Position numbers and translations under genes: made by a program | The notes under the pieces: model-generated | The model's database searches: none | What the model saw: the letters and a program-made list of their open reading frames with translations, nothing else | What the model was told of the DNA's origin: nothing | In this document: positions 1 through 5,953 of the stretch, in pieces | Layout: the number at the start of each line of letters is the position of its first letter | Numbering within the stretch: the first letter of the stretch is position 1 | From: Bacteroidia bacterium | GTDB lineage: Bacteria > Bacteroidota > Bacteroidia > SpSt-205 | DNA: 7,691 bases | Assembly: GCA_025060275.1 (NCBI GenBank) | Contig: JANXCJ010000095.1 | Location: forward strand, 1-7,691 | Reading direction: 5' to 3'

Positions 1-1
1 G

Positions 2-70
2 GTCTGTGAAGCCGAGCTCACAGCGAGTTTAGTGCCTAAAAGTTCCCTCCAAGTAAGTAGTGTCTCTTAA
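2..70 (+). CDS. 3' end of an upstream gene, possibly FabZ or LpxC-FabZ fusion (partial)
   Basis: Reading frame 2 is open from the left edge to a TAA at 68-70 and encodes a 22-residue tail beginning VCEAELTASLVPKSSL. The block VCEAELTA resembles the last beta strand of FabZ-type 3-hydroxyacyl-ACP dehydratases (typically a V-x-EAE-F/L-TA pattern). In Bacteroidota this domain is often fused behind LpxC, the lipid A deacetylase. The stop overlaps the GTG start of the next gene by 11 bp, the same overlap length seen at two other junctions here, which supports a real coding end. Only 22 residues are visible, so the family assignment is tentative. Another hotdog-fold enzyme such as a thioesterase is possible. 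Confidence 0.45.
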   Translation, partial: VCEAELTASLVPKSSLQVSSVS

Positions 71-680
71 AATTCAACTGGAGAAAGTAGGACTTAGACT
101 AGGAAGAAAGTGGCTCTTTCGGAATTTATCCATAGAGCTAGAATCAGGACAGTCCTGGGCTATCTTAGGACCTAATGGTGCAGGTAAGACTTCTTTTTTA
201 TCCCTTGTCGCTGGTTATTTATCTCCTACCGAAGGAGTAGTAAGGCGTCTTTGGCAGGGAAAACCCATGAAAGAGCGCTTTTTCCTAACTCGCCTTTTCT
301 GGCAATCGCCTGCTACGCAGCCTCCTCCTGACTTCACCGTCGCCGATATCGTAGGAGACATTTACCGTCAGAAACTAATCAGCCAACCAATAAAAAGCTT
401 CTATGAGGAATGGAATCTCCCTCCTACTCTGCGCTGGTATGAGCTGTCCTCCGGCATGAAACAAAGGCTCCTCTTAGGTCTTGCACTCCGGGGGGAGGAA
501 GGTCTCATACTCTTAGATGAGCCAACTACTTTTTTAGACCCCTACTATCAATCCTACTTTAGTGAATGCCTGAAAAAATGTGTGGGAAATCCTAATTTCC
601 TTGTTATTTGTGCCACAAATCATCCCCAGGAAGCCCTTTTATTTTCTCATTCCATAAATTTACCCAACCATGCTATGTAG
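60..680 (+). CDS. ABC transporter ATP-binding protein
   Basis: This is a cytoplasmic ATPase subunit of an ABC transporter, 206 residues and a single nucleotide-binding domain. Motifs visible in order are Walker A GPNGAGKT at 37-44, the Q-loop glutamine near 82 (FWQSPA), the signature LSSGMKQR at 129-136, Walker B LILLDEP at 149-155 with catalytic E154, the D-loop TTFLD at 156-160, and the H-loop histidine H188 (CATNH). All catalytic elements are present, so it should hydrolyse ATP. The start is a GTG; an in-frame TAA at 54-56 rules out a longer form, and no Shine-Dalgarno is seen. The short length resembles CcmA-like or LolD-sized ATPases, but no permease gene lies beside it, so the substrate is unknown. 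It overlaps both neighbours by 11 bp, suggesting one transcript and translational coupling with the exported DUF1571 protein that follows. Confidence 0.93.
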   Translation: MSLKIQLEKVGLRLGRKWLFRNLSIELESGQSWAILGPNGAGKTSFLSLVAGYLSPTEGVVRRLWQGKPMKERFFLTRLFWQSPATQPPPDFTVADIVGDIYRQKLISQPIKSFYEEWNLPPTLRWYELSSGMKQRLLLGLALRGEEGLILLDEPTTFLDPYYQSYFSECLKKCVGNPNFLVICATNHPQEALLFSHSINLPNHAM

Positions 681-1506
681 AATAGGGCAAATTGTCTGGA
701 TAGGCATCCTATGGGGGCAATCACCTGACCCCCTCAAAGTTCTTAATACCATGTTGGATCGCATAGGCGCGCTCCAGAGGCTACGATATGAACTGAAGAA
801 ATACGAGCGGGTAAAAGGAAAGGTTTTACTGGAACATATGTACTTTAAGCTGCAGCGCAACCCTTTCAGTGTATATGGCTACCAATATAGTCCTCGTAAA
901 GGTGTAGAAGTACTTTTCCCAGCTGAAAAAGGTTCCAGTCGCATTTTAGTCAATCCTAATTCCTTTCCTTATGTTTCTCTTACGCTAGACCCCTTTGGAG
1001 ATTTAGTTTTGGAAGGACAGCATCAAACAATCTTTGCAGTAGGATACGACCAAATAAGGAGTCTCCTCTTAGCTGCTCGCGAAAAATATAGAGCTCAGCT
1101 CATGCAGTTGGTTAAGTATGAAGGTACACTGCTATGGGATGGAAACCGCTGTTATAAGATTGCACTCTATGCACCAAACTACCGCATCGTTTCCTATACA
1201 GTAGCCCCCAATGAGAACCTCTTCACCATTGCAGAAAAGCTCAAGGTGGGATGGTACAAAATTCTAGAACTCAATAACCTTAGTAGCCCCAAAGCCTCTC
1301 TCAAAGTAGGACAAACCCTCAAAGTACCTTCAGACTACGGAAAGGTGATTCGTCTGCTCATAGACGAGCAGCGGTATATTCCATTAATGGTAGAAGTAGA
1401 AGATGAGCTGGGCTTATATGAGAGATACGAATACTACAAGGTGGAGGTAGACCCAAACTTTTCGGAAATGGATTTCTCACGAGACAATCCTGAGTATGAT
1501 TTCTAA
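670..1506 (+). CDS. Exported DUF1571-type protein with inserted LysM domain
   Basis: This 278-residue protein has a short N-terminal signal-like segment (hydrophobic residues 5-16, IGQIVWIGILWG, after R4), so it is probably periplasmic or envelope-associated. Residues about 24-170 resemble the DUF1571 family of Bacteroidota and Planctomycetes: MLDRIGALQRLRYELKKYER, then KLQRNPFSVY, a GVEVLF strand, and the conserved VNPNSFPYVSLTLDPFGDL block. Residues about 173-220 form a LysM module (VSYTVAPNENLFTIAEKLKV, then ILELNNL, then LKVGQTLKVP), a fold that binds peptidoglycan or GlcNAc polymers. After it the DUF1571-like strands resume (YIPLMVEVEDELGLYERYEYY, with NPEYDF at the end), so LysM appears inserted rather than appended. 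The beta-rich domain recalls LolA/MucB-like folds, but that is inference. The ATG at 670 overlaps the ATPase gene by 11 bp; no Shine-Dalgarno is present. The molecular function is unknown. Confidence 0.85.
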   Translation: MLCRIGQIVWIGILWGQSPDPLKVLNTMLDRIGALQRLRYELKKYERVKGKVLLEHMYFKLQRNPFSVYGYQYSPRKGVEVLFPAEKGSSRILVNPNSFPYVSLTLDPFGDLVLEGQHQTIFAVGYDQIRSLLLAAREKYRAQLMQLVKYEGTLLWDGNRCYKIALYAPNYRIVSYTVAPNENLFTIAEKLKVGWYKILELNNLSSPKASLKVGQTLKVPSDYGKVIRLLIDEQRYIPLMVEVEDELGLYERYEYYKVEVDPNFSEMDFSRDNPEYDF

Positions 1507-1509
1507 GAT

Positions 1510-2352
1510 ATGCTAAATATAGACTTGAGTGAAAAGGTAATCGTAGTTACTGGAGGGGGCACGGGACTCGGCAAGGCTATGGCAGAAAGGTTCATAGCCT
1601 GCGGAGCTCGGGTAGCAATCTGTGGAAGAAGGCAAGCTGTACTGGAGGAAACAGCTACCCAGCTAGGACCTAATGTAAGACCCTATATCTGCGATGTAAG
1701 GGACTGGGAAGCTGTATCTGCTTTTCTTTCAAGGGTAATAGCAGACTTTGGACGATTAGATGCGGTAGTGAATAATGCTGCGGGCAACTTTTTGGCTGCC
1801 TCTGAGACCCTTTCATCCAGAGCTTTTCGTGCAGTAGTGGATATCGTATTAGTAGGCACGTTTCACTTAAGCCGCTGGGCAGGTGCTTACTGGATAGAGA
1901 ATAAAATTCCAGGGCACATCCTCAATATCGTTACGACCTACACAGAGACAGGATGTGCCTTTGTCATGCCCTCGGCAGCAGCGAAAGCAGGCGTACAAGC
2001 CATGACCCTTTCTTTAGCTTATGAATGGGCCTCTTACGGGATACGAGTAAATGCAATAGCTCCTGGCCCCTTCCCTACCGAAGGAGCATGGTCTCGTCTC
2101 ATGCCTGGAGAAAACTTTGAGGCTGCCTATCTACACCGGCTCCCCACAAGACGATATGGGCGCCCTGAAGAGCTCAGTGCATTAGCAGCCTTTTTGCTCT
2201 CTGATTTAGCCCCCTACATCACGGGGGCCGTCATACCGATAGATGGCGCAGAGAGACTTCAGGGAGGAATGTTCAATTACCTATGCCAACTGTATGATAG
2301 AGAAAAACTCAAAGAAATATTCGCTGAGATGAAGGAAAAAATCAAGAGGTAG
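1510..2352 (+). CDS. Short-chain dehydrogenase, 2,4-dienoyl-CoA reductase (DECR) type
   Basis: This 280-residue SDR oxidoreductase is predicted to be cytoplasmic and NADP(H)-dependent. The Rossmann glycine motif TGGGTGLG is at residues 14-21, CDVRD at 61-65, and NNAAGNF at 88-94. The catalytic pair fits the DECR pattern rather than the classical YxxxK: Y144 in TTYTETG and K159 in SAAAKAG are 15 residues apart, as in mammalian mitochondrial 2,4-dienoyl-CoA reductase. The downstream PGP(F)PTEGAWSRL and GRPEEL blocks also match that subfamily. Such enzymes reduce 2,4-dienoyl-CoA during beta-oxidation of unsaturated fatty acids; exact substrate here is inferred. A basic, helical tail (residues 262-280) follows the SDR core. 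The ATG is 3 bp after the stop of the LysM gene, so the two are probably cotranscribed. No Shine-Dalgarno is visible. Confidence 0.92.
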   Translation: MLNIDLSEKVIVVTGGGTGLGKAMAERFIACGARVAICGRRQAVLEETATQLGPNVRPYICDVRDWEAVSAFLSRVIADFGRLDAVVNNAAGNFLAASETLSSRAFRAVVDIVLVGTFHLSRWAGAYWIENKIPGHILNIVTTYTETGCAFVMPSAAAKAGVQAMTLSLAYEWASYGIRVNAIAPGPFPTEGAWSRLMPGENFEAAYLHRLPTRRYGRPEELSALAAFLLSDLAPYITGAVIPIDGAERLQGGMFNYLCQLYDREKLKEIFAEMKEKIKR

Positions 2353-2417
2353 ATAAAATCCCTTTCAGAATCAGGTGAAAATAGGATGAAAGAATAATTT
2401 TACTAAATTTGTATAAT
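2353..2417. other. Intergenic gap between SDR and glycine-rich protein genes
   Basis: This AT-rich 65-base gap is the longest non-coding stretch in the window. It holds a TAnnTTTG promoter-like motif at its right end, annotated separately, and a weak 5-bp inverted repeat (TTTCA 2363-2367, TGAAA 2376-2380) with no following T tract. No convincing terminator, riboswitch or small ORF is seen. Confidence 0.7.
2404..2411 (+). promoter_or_regulatory. Bacteroidota-type -7 promoter motif (TAAATTTG)
   Basis: The octamer TAAATTTG matches the Bacteroidota housekeeping sigma -7 consensus TAnnTTTG at every defined base. It ends 6 bases before the ATG at 2418, so initiation about 4 to 7 bases downstream would give a leader of 0 to 3 bases. 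No clear TTG (-33) element is visible at the usual distance upstream. A TATAAT string at 2412-2417 follows directly, but used as a classical -10 it would place the start site inside the gene. Confidence 0.5.
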
Positions 2418-4355
2418 ATGAGTATTACTCCGAGAGCTTATTTATGGCTTACTCTCGGCTGGGCTTTCGGACAGCTTACAGGGGTGATTAATGAATACGC
2501 CGCAGTTACATCTTTTATAAACCTATCTACCATCCAAGTAGATAATGGAGCTATTTTCGCCCCGGGAGATAGGGTTCTAGTATATCAAGCAAAAGGAGCC
2601 TCTATAAGTTCAATAAACGATGCTTCTTATGGAGATATTCTCTCCATCGGTGGAGCGGGGCTTTTTGAGTTTAGTCGTGTTCAATCTGTGGTAGGCAATA
2701 CTATAACCCTAAGTTGCCCTCTCACTCGCCCCTTCAATACAGTTGATCCCACCACAGCTCGCATACAGCTTATAAAAGTTTCTTACCATCCTGGCGACGT
2801 CTCTATAACAGGTGAAGTCACCGCCCTACCCTGGGATGGTAGCAAAGGAGGGGTGGTCGTAATAGAAACGGAAGGCACTCTCACTCTTAATGCAAACATT
2901 AGCGTTACAGGACAAGGCTTTAGGGGTGGGATAATGTCTATGAATGGAGGTAGCACTTCTGCATGTAATACCACGACTTATCACGGGCAGGCAGATGATC
3001 AAGCAGGCAGGAAGGGAGAAGGTATAGCAGAGTGGCCTGCACCTGCGATTGATCATTTAGCTTATAGGGGTAAGTTAGCGAATGGAGGAGGTGGTGGAAA
3101 TAATCATAATACCGGTGGAGGTGGAGGTGGAAATTATGGGCAAGGTGGACAAGGAGGATGGACAACCTGTGGCAGTAGATTTTGGTGTCCAGGCGGTGAC
3201 GTAACTAACTCGGGATACGGAATTGGAGGAGCTTCACTATCCGCTCATTTGAGTTCCACAAATCTTAGACTGTTTATGGGAGGAGGAGGGGGAGGAGGGC
3301 ACCGGAATAATAATCAGGGAGGAGATGGAGGACGCGGAGGTGGCATAGTCATAATTAGAGCCGCAACGATTCAAGGCGGAGGCTTTGAAATACGGGCAGC
3401 GGGTGCGCAGGCTATACAAACTCATCCCGGTTGTGGGGGAGTTCAAGGTGCATTTTCTGGAAATGATGGAGCAGGTGGCGGTGGAGCTGGCGGAAGCATA
3501 GCCCTGTTTTGCAATAACTATGTAGGAAACCTTATCTTGGATGTGCGAGGAGCTGATGGCCAGAGTGCCAGCACACATACCTGTGCATGCAGTCCCGATC
3601 ATGGGCCAGGCGGCGGAGGAGGAGGGGGATATGTAGCTTTCTCCTCGGCTATCATTCCCCCTGGTATCACAGTTCATACCACAGGGGGGCAAAACGGTAT
3701 AGAAATCACACCATTAGGTGAAGGAAGCCCTCCTAACCCTCCTGCATGTGCTGGCAACGCAAGTCAAACTAACTGTATCCCATCTGGTCCAGGCCGTATA
3801 AACCGAGGGGCCACCCCCGGTGCAAATGGAGGTGTTCTAACTTCCATTTCTTGGAATACCTACAATACCTGTCCTTTAGCTCAAGTTCAACTCAATCATT
3901 GGCATGTCTCTTCCCTTCCTGATGGCACAGTACGACACAAATGGAAAATAATTACCTCCCATTCTCTCAGAGCTCTTCTCACTACATTCCTAAACCAAAA
4001 GGGGGAAGTTTATGAAATCTCCTTAGGCAAGGATTATGAAGGCGAGAACTTTCACAAGCTCCCGTCGGGCATATACAAAGCCTCATTGTATGCTTCTTTA
4101 TCCGAAGGGGGTCTTGTGCTGCTAGAAGAGAAACAATTTATCCATGAAGCCCCTCTAATATGGCAGAATGATGAACTTATCTTGTGGTTTCCCGAGACTA
4201 CTTCCTTCCTTCTCTATGATGCAAAGGGTCAGCTAATCCAGGCTGATTTGCTGAACGCTTACACCCCTTACTATCTATCCACAACATCTTTTCCTTCGGG
4301 TTTATATCTTGTACAGATAGGCTCTCAGGTCTATCGTTTTGCAGTCAGTAGGTGA
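2418..4355 (+). CDS. Secreted glycine-rich surface protein with T9SS sorting domain
   Basis: This 645-residue exported protein starts at the ATG at 2418. A TTG at 2409 would add three residues but lies inside the promoter motif, so the ATG is preferred. Residues 1-20 are signal-like (R6, then YLWLTLGWAFG). Residues about 22-160 are strand-rich (VINEYAAV, FAPGDRVLVYQAKGA, NTITLSCPL, PWDGSKGGVVVIETEGTLTLNANISVTGQGFRGG). Residues about 222-404 carry three GGGGG(GG) clusters around IVIIRAATIQGGGFEIRAAGA and AGGGGAGGSIALF strands. The C-terminus (about 581-645) resembles a T9SS type A sorting domain: LLYDAKGQLIQ, FPSGLYLVQI, VYRFAVSR. From memory, this architecture (GQGFRGG, GRKGEGIA, HGPGGGGGGG) recurs in Bacteroidota surface proteins of unknown function. 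Eleven cysteines lie outside the signal, at 100, 183, 251, 257, 339, 365, 389, 391, 444, 453 and 485, suggesting disulfides. Likely surface-attached or released through the outer membrane. Confidence 0.87.
   Translation: MSITPRAYLWLTLGWAFGQLTGVINEYAAVTSFINLSTIQVDNGAIFAPGDRVLVYQAKGASISSINDASYGDILSIGGAGLFEFSRVQSVVGNTITLSCPLTRPFNTVDPTTARIQLIKVSYHPGDVSITGEVTALPWDGSKGGVVVIETEGTLTLNANISVTGQGFRGGIMSMNGGSTSACNTTTYHGQADDQAGRKGEGIAEWPAPAIDHLAYRGKLANGGGGGNNHNTGGGGGGNYGQGGQGGWTTCGSRFWCPGGDVTNSGYGIGGASLSAHLSSTNLRLFMGGGGGGGHRNNNQGGDGGRGGGIVIIRAATIQGGGFEIRAAGAQAIQTHPGCGGVQGAFSGNDGAGGGGAGGSIALFCNNYVGNLILDVRGADGQSASTHTCACSPDHGPGGGGGGGYVAFSSAIIPPGITVHTTGGQNGIEITPLGEGSPPNPPACAGNASQTNCIPSGPGRINRGATPGANGGVLTSISWNTYNTCPLAQVQLNHWHVSSLPDGTVRHKWKIITSHSLRALLTTFLNQKGEVYEISLGKDYEGENFHKLPSGIYKASLYASLSEGGLVLLEEKQFIHEAPLIWQNDELILWFPETTSFLLYDAKGQLIQADLLNAYTPYYLSTTSFPSGLYLVQIGSQVYRFAVSR
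3081..3629 (+). repeat. Glycine-rich, G-dense coding region
   Basis: This region encodes the three glycine clusters of the secreted protein. It contains (GGTGGA)x3 at 3114-3131 and a run of seven glycine codons at 3279-3299 using mostly GGA with two GGG. Glycine codons alternate GGA, GGT, GGC and GGG, so long G homopolymers are avoided, but the strand has many closely spaced G runs. Confidence 0.8.
4158..4355 (+). other. T9SS type A-like C-terminal sorting domain (coding part)
   Basis: The last about 65 residues contain the hallmarks of the type A C-terminal domain: a beta strand followed by LLYDAKGQLIQ, then a FPSGLYLVQI strand and a final short strand VYRFAVSR ending the protein. The usual YPNP opening motif is replaced by IWQNDEL. 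Such domains target passengers to the PorV/PorU attachment machinery and are cleaved on the surface. Confidence 0.75.
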
Positions 4356-4364
4356 AAAGCACAA

Positions 4365-4372
4365 TATCTTTG
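4365..4372 (+). promoter_or_regulatory. Bacteroidota-type -7 promoter motif (TATCTTTG)
   Basis: TATCTTTG matches TAnnTTTG at every defined base and lies in the 21-base gap after the glycine-rich gene, ending 4 bases before the GTG start at 4377. A TTTTG at 4337-4341, inside the end of the previous gene, could serve as the -33 element, though its spacing of about 23 bases is slightly long. It would drive the DUF6580-lipoprotein-NeuD-purH run with an essentially leaderless mRNA. Confidence 0.5.
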
Positions 4373-4376
4373 CCAT

Positions 4377-4892
4377 GTGCTAGCCCAGCTTCTCGCCGCT
4401 TCATTTCTCACTATCTTGGGAGTAGCTGGGCGCCTCTTGCCCCATCCTCCTAACTTCACTCCAGTAGAAGCCGTAGCCCTATTTAGTGGAGCATGGATGC
4501 GAAATCCCTGGCTGCGTTTTCTTATACCCATTACTATCATGGGCATCACAGATGTGATATTGGGATGGCATGATCTCTGGCCTTTTACCTGGGGGGGGGT
4601 AGCATTAGGTACCTGGATGGGTAGCCGTTGGCTCCAACCCACAAAATGGCTATCTGTAATAGGACTGAGCTGGCTGCAAGCAACTTTATTTTTTCTGATT
4701 ACTAATTTCGGTGTATGGGTAATGGGATGGTATGGCTATTCCTTACAAGGCCTCTTTGCTTGCTACTTAGCAGCTATTCCTTTTTATCACTACCAGCTAA
4801 TAGGGGCATTTGCCTACGGAAGCGTGTTCTGGATTTTGGAGTACTTTATCATTAGTAGGCTGGCTCCTCAAGCGCTTTCCACCCTATCATGA
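4377..4892 (+). CDS. DUF6580-type membrane protein, putative transport protein
   Basis: This 171-residue integral membrane protein has about five to six hydrophobic segments (roughly residues 3-19, 30-42, 46-64, 71-85, 93-117, 122-137 and 140-160; some may be re-entrant). Conserved blocks match the DUF6580 family: RLLPHPPNFTPVEAVALFSGA at 19-39, D59 followed by ILG, FFLITNFGVWVMGWYGYS at 105-122, and GLFACYLAAIPF at 125-136. The family is called a putative transporter and its size and fold recall substrate-binding subunits of ECF-type vitamin transporters; no substrate is established. The start is a GTG; an overlapping ATG at 4375 is out of frame and stops at once. The stop overlaps the next gene's start as ATGA, implying translational coupling with the BtuG-like lipoprotein. 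A nine-G tract lies in codons 72-75. Confidence 0.82.
   Translation: MLAQLLAASFLTILGVAGRLLPHPPNFTPVEAVALFSGAWMRNPWLRFLIPITIMGITDVILGWHDLWPFTWGGVALGTWMGSRWLQPTKWLSVIGLSWLQATLFFLITNFGVWVMGWYGYSLQGLFACYLAAIPFYHYQLIGAFAYGSVFWILEYFIISRLAPQALSTLS
4591..4599 (+). repeat. Homopolymeric G tract (nine G) within the DUF6580 gene
   Basis: Nine consecutive G bases span the codons for W72, G73, G74 and V75 in a loop or membrane segment. Tracts of this length are prone to slipped-strand mispairing. As sequenced the frame is intact and the family motifs continue after it. Confidence 0.9.
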
Positions 4893-5953
4893 GGAAGATT
4901 CTAACAGGGATTACCCTACTTACCTCTTTACTTGCGTGTGTCAGGAAACCAGAACCCCCCGAGTCAATCCCTCAGCCTCATTATGCGGGGATTTTTATTC
5001 TGAATGAGGGTCAGTGGACACTAAGCAATGCCTCACTGGATGTGCTATCACCCACAGGCCCCGAAACTTACACTTATTATGAAGATGCCTTTAGAGCTGT
5101 CAATCAAAAGCCTTTAGGCGATGTAGCCAATCACTGGCTAAGGAGCGGTGATACGCTATGGATCGTGATGAATGGGTCTCGTCTCCTCAGATGTCTTATC
5201 CTACCTACCTTGCGAGAAGCCTACATAGTTAGTTTTCCTTCCTCTGCAAGTCCCCGTGAATTTCTGCTTCTCTCCCCTACCAAGGCTTATGTGAATTCCC
5301 TCTTAGACGGGTACGTATATCGTCTAAATCCTCTCTCAGGACAACTAACCCCTCCTCACATTCCCATAGAAAAATATGCTGAGAGCATGGTATATCTAAA
5401 TGGACGCATATGGGTTTCCTGCGGAAATTATGCTTATCCTGCAAGAAATAATAAAATCGCTTGCATTTTACCTGAGAAGGATTCGGTAGAGTACTATATC
5501 ACTCTTCCCCGGGAGAATCCTGGTCCTCTTCTTGTGCTTCCTAATGGAGAGCTCCTCGTAGGATGCAGAGGCAATTATGCAGACCAAAAGGGTATGTTGG
5601 TCCACGTGAATCCTGATGAGGGAACTATTACCCACTCGGTCCCGCTCCAAACGAGTGTGTATCGGCTTCAGCGTTATGGGTCGGAAGTATATATGCTCAC
5701 TGACTCGGGTATAAGTCGTTATGACTGGCAGAGTCAGCAAGTGGAATACTCCTTTATCACGCACAGGCATCTCGGGATACAGCCGCATGAATTGATTTAC
5801 GGCTTTTACTATGACTCGCTCCTGCAGAGTTGGCTTGTTGCAAATGCAAAGGCAGGGGGCACAAGGGGAGAAGTCCTCTTCTATAAGTCTGGAAATGTAT
5901 ATCATCGCCAAAGGGTGGGCGTATTTCCAGCCCGACTGATACGCTATCCATGA
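4889..5953 (+). CDS. BtuG/DUF5074-like beta-propeller lipoprotein
   Basis: This 354-residue lipoprotein begins MRKILTGITLLTSLLAC; the lipobox LLAC (14-17) gives C17 as the lipidated residue, followed by a short proline- and glutamate-rich linker. The mature part is a beta-propeller: repeated strand units of about 45 residues start near 33 (AGIFILNEGQW), 87 (GDTLWIVMNGS), 131 (TKAYVNSLLDGYVYRLNP), 171 (NGRIWVSCGN), 219 (NGELLVGCRGN), 264 (GSEVYMLTDSG) and 312 (LQSWLVANAKAGG), about seven blades. The N-terminal block ILNEGQWTLSNASLDVL plus VNQKPLGDVA is typical of the DUF5074/YncE-like proteins of Bacteroidota, to which the surface vitamin B12-binding protein BtuG is related in fold. Substrate binding is not demonstrated. 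It probably sits on the outer membrane. ATGA overlaps join it to the DUF6580 gene upstream and the NeuD-like gene downstream. Confidence 0.82.
   Translation: MRKILTGITLLTSLLACVRKPEPPESIPQPHYAGIFILNEGQWTLSNASLDVLSPTGPETYTYYEDAFRAVNQKPLGDVANHWLRSGDTLWIVMNGSRLLRCLILPTLREAYIVSFPSSASPREFLLLSPTKAYVNSLLDGYVYRLNPLSGQLTPPHIPIEKYAESMVYLNGRIWVSCGNYAYPARNNKIACILPEKDSVEYYITLPRENPGPLLVLPNGELLVGCRGNYADQKGMLVHVNPDEGTITHSVPLQTSVYRLQRYGSEVYMLTDSGISRYDWQSQQVEYSFITHRHLGIQPHELIYGFYYDSLLQSWLVANAKAGGTRGEVLFYKSGNVYHRQRVGVFPARLIRYP

Noticed and set aside
2363..2380. Inverted repeat TTTCA/TGAAA as a terminator after the SDR gene
   Set aside because: The stem is only 5 bp of mostly A-T pairs and no T tract follows it directly.
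2412..2417. TATAAT as a classical -10 box
   Set aside because: It abuts the ATG, has no TTGACA-like partner about 17 bases upstream, and would start transcription inside the gene; TAnnTTTG fits the lineage better.
2409..2417. TTG at 2409 as the start of the glycine-rich protein
   Set aside because: It overlaps the TAnnTTTG motif and adds only three residues before an ATG that opens a normal signal segment.
3237..3692. Long minus-strand open frame (151 codons) opposite the glycine-rich gene
   Set aside because: It is the complement of glycine codons, giving a Ser/Pro/Cys-rich product with no domain pattern; the plus-strand protein is clearly real.
4356..4376. Cobalamin riboswitch before the transporter/propeller pair
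   Set aside because: The gap is only 21 bases, far too short for that riboswitch, and no B12-box-like sequence was recognised in it.
4375..4383. ATG at 4375 as the DUF6580 start
   Set aside because: That frame reads ATG TGC TAG and stops immediately; the overlapping GTG at 4377 is in frame with the family motifs.
4810..5007. Small plus-strand open frame across the DUF6580/lipoprotein junction
   Set aside because: It is out of frame with both conserved genes and has no family features.
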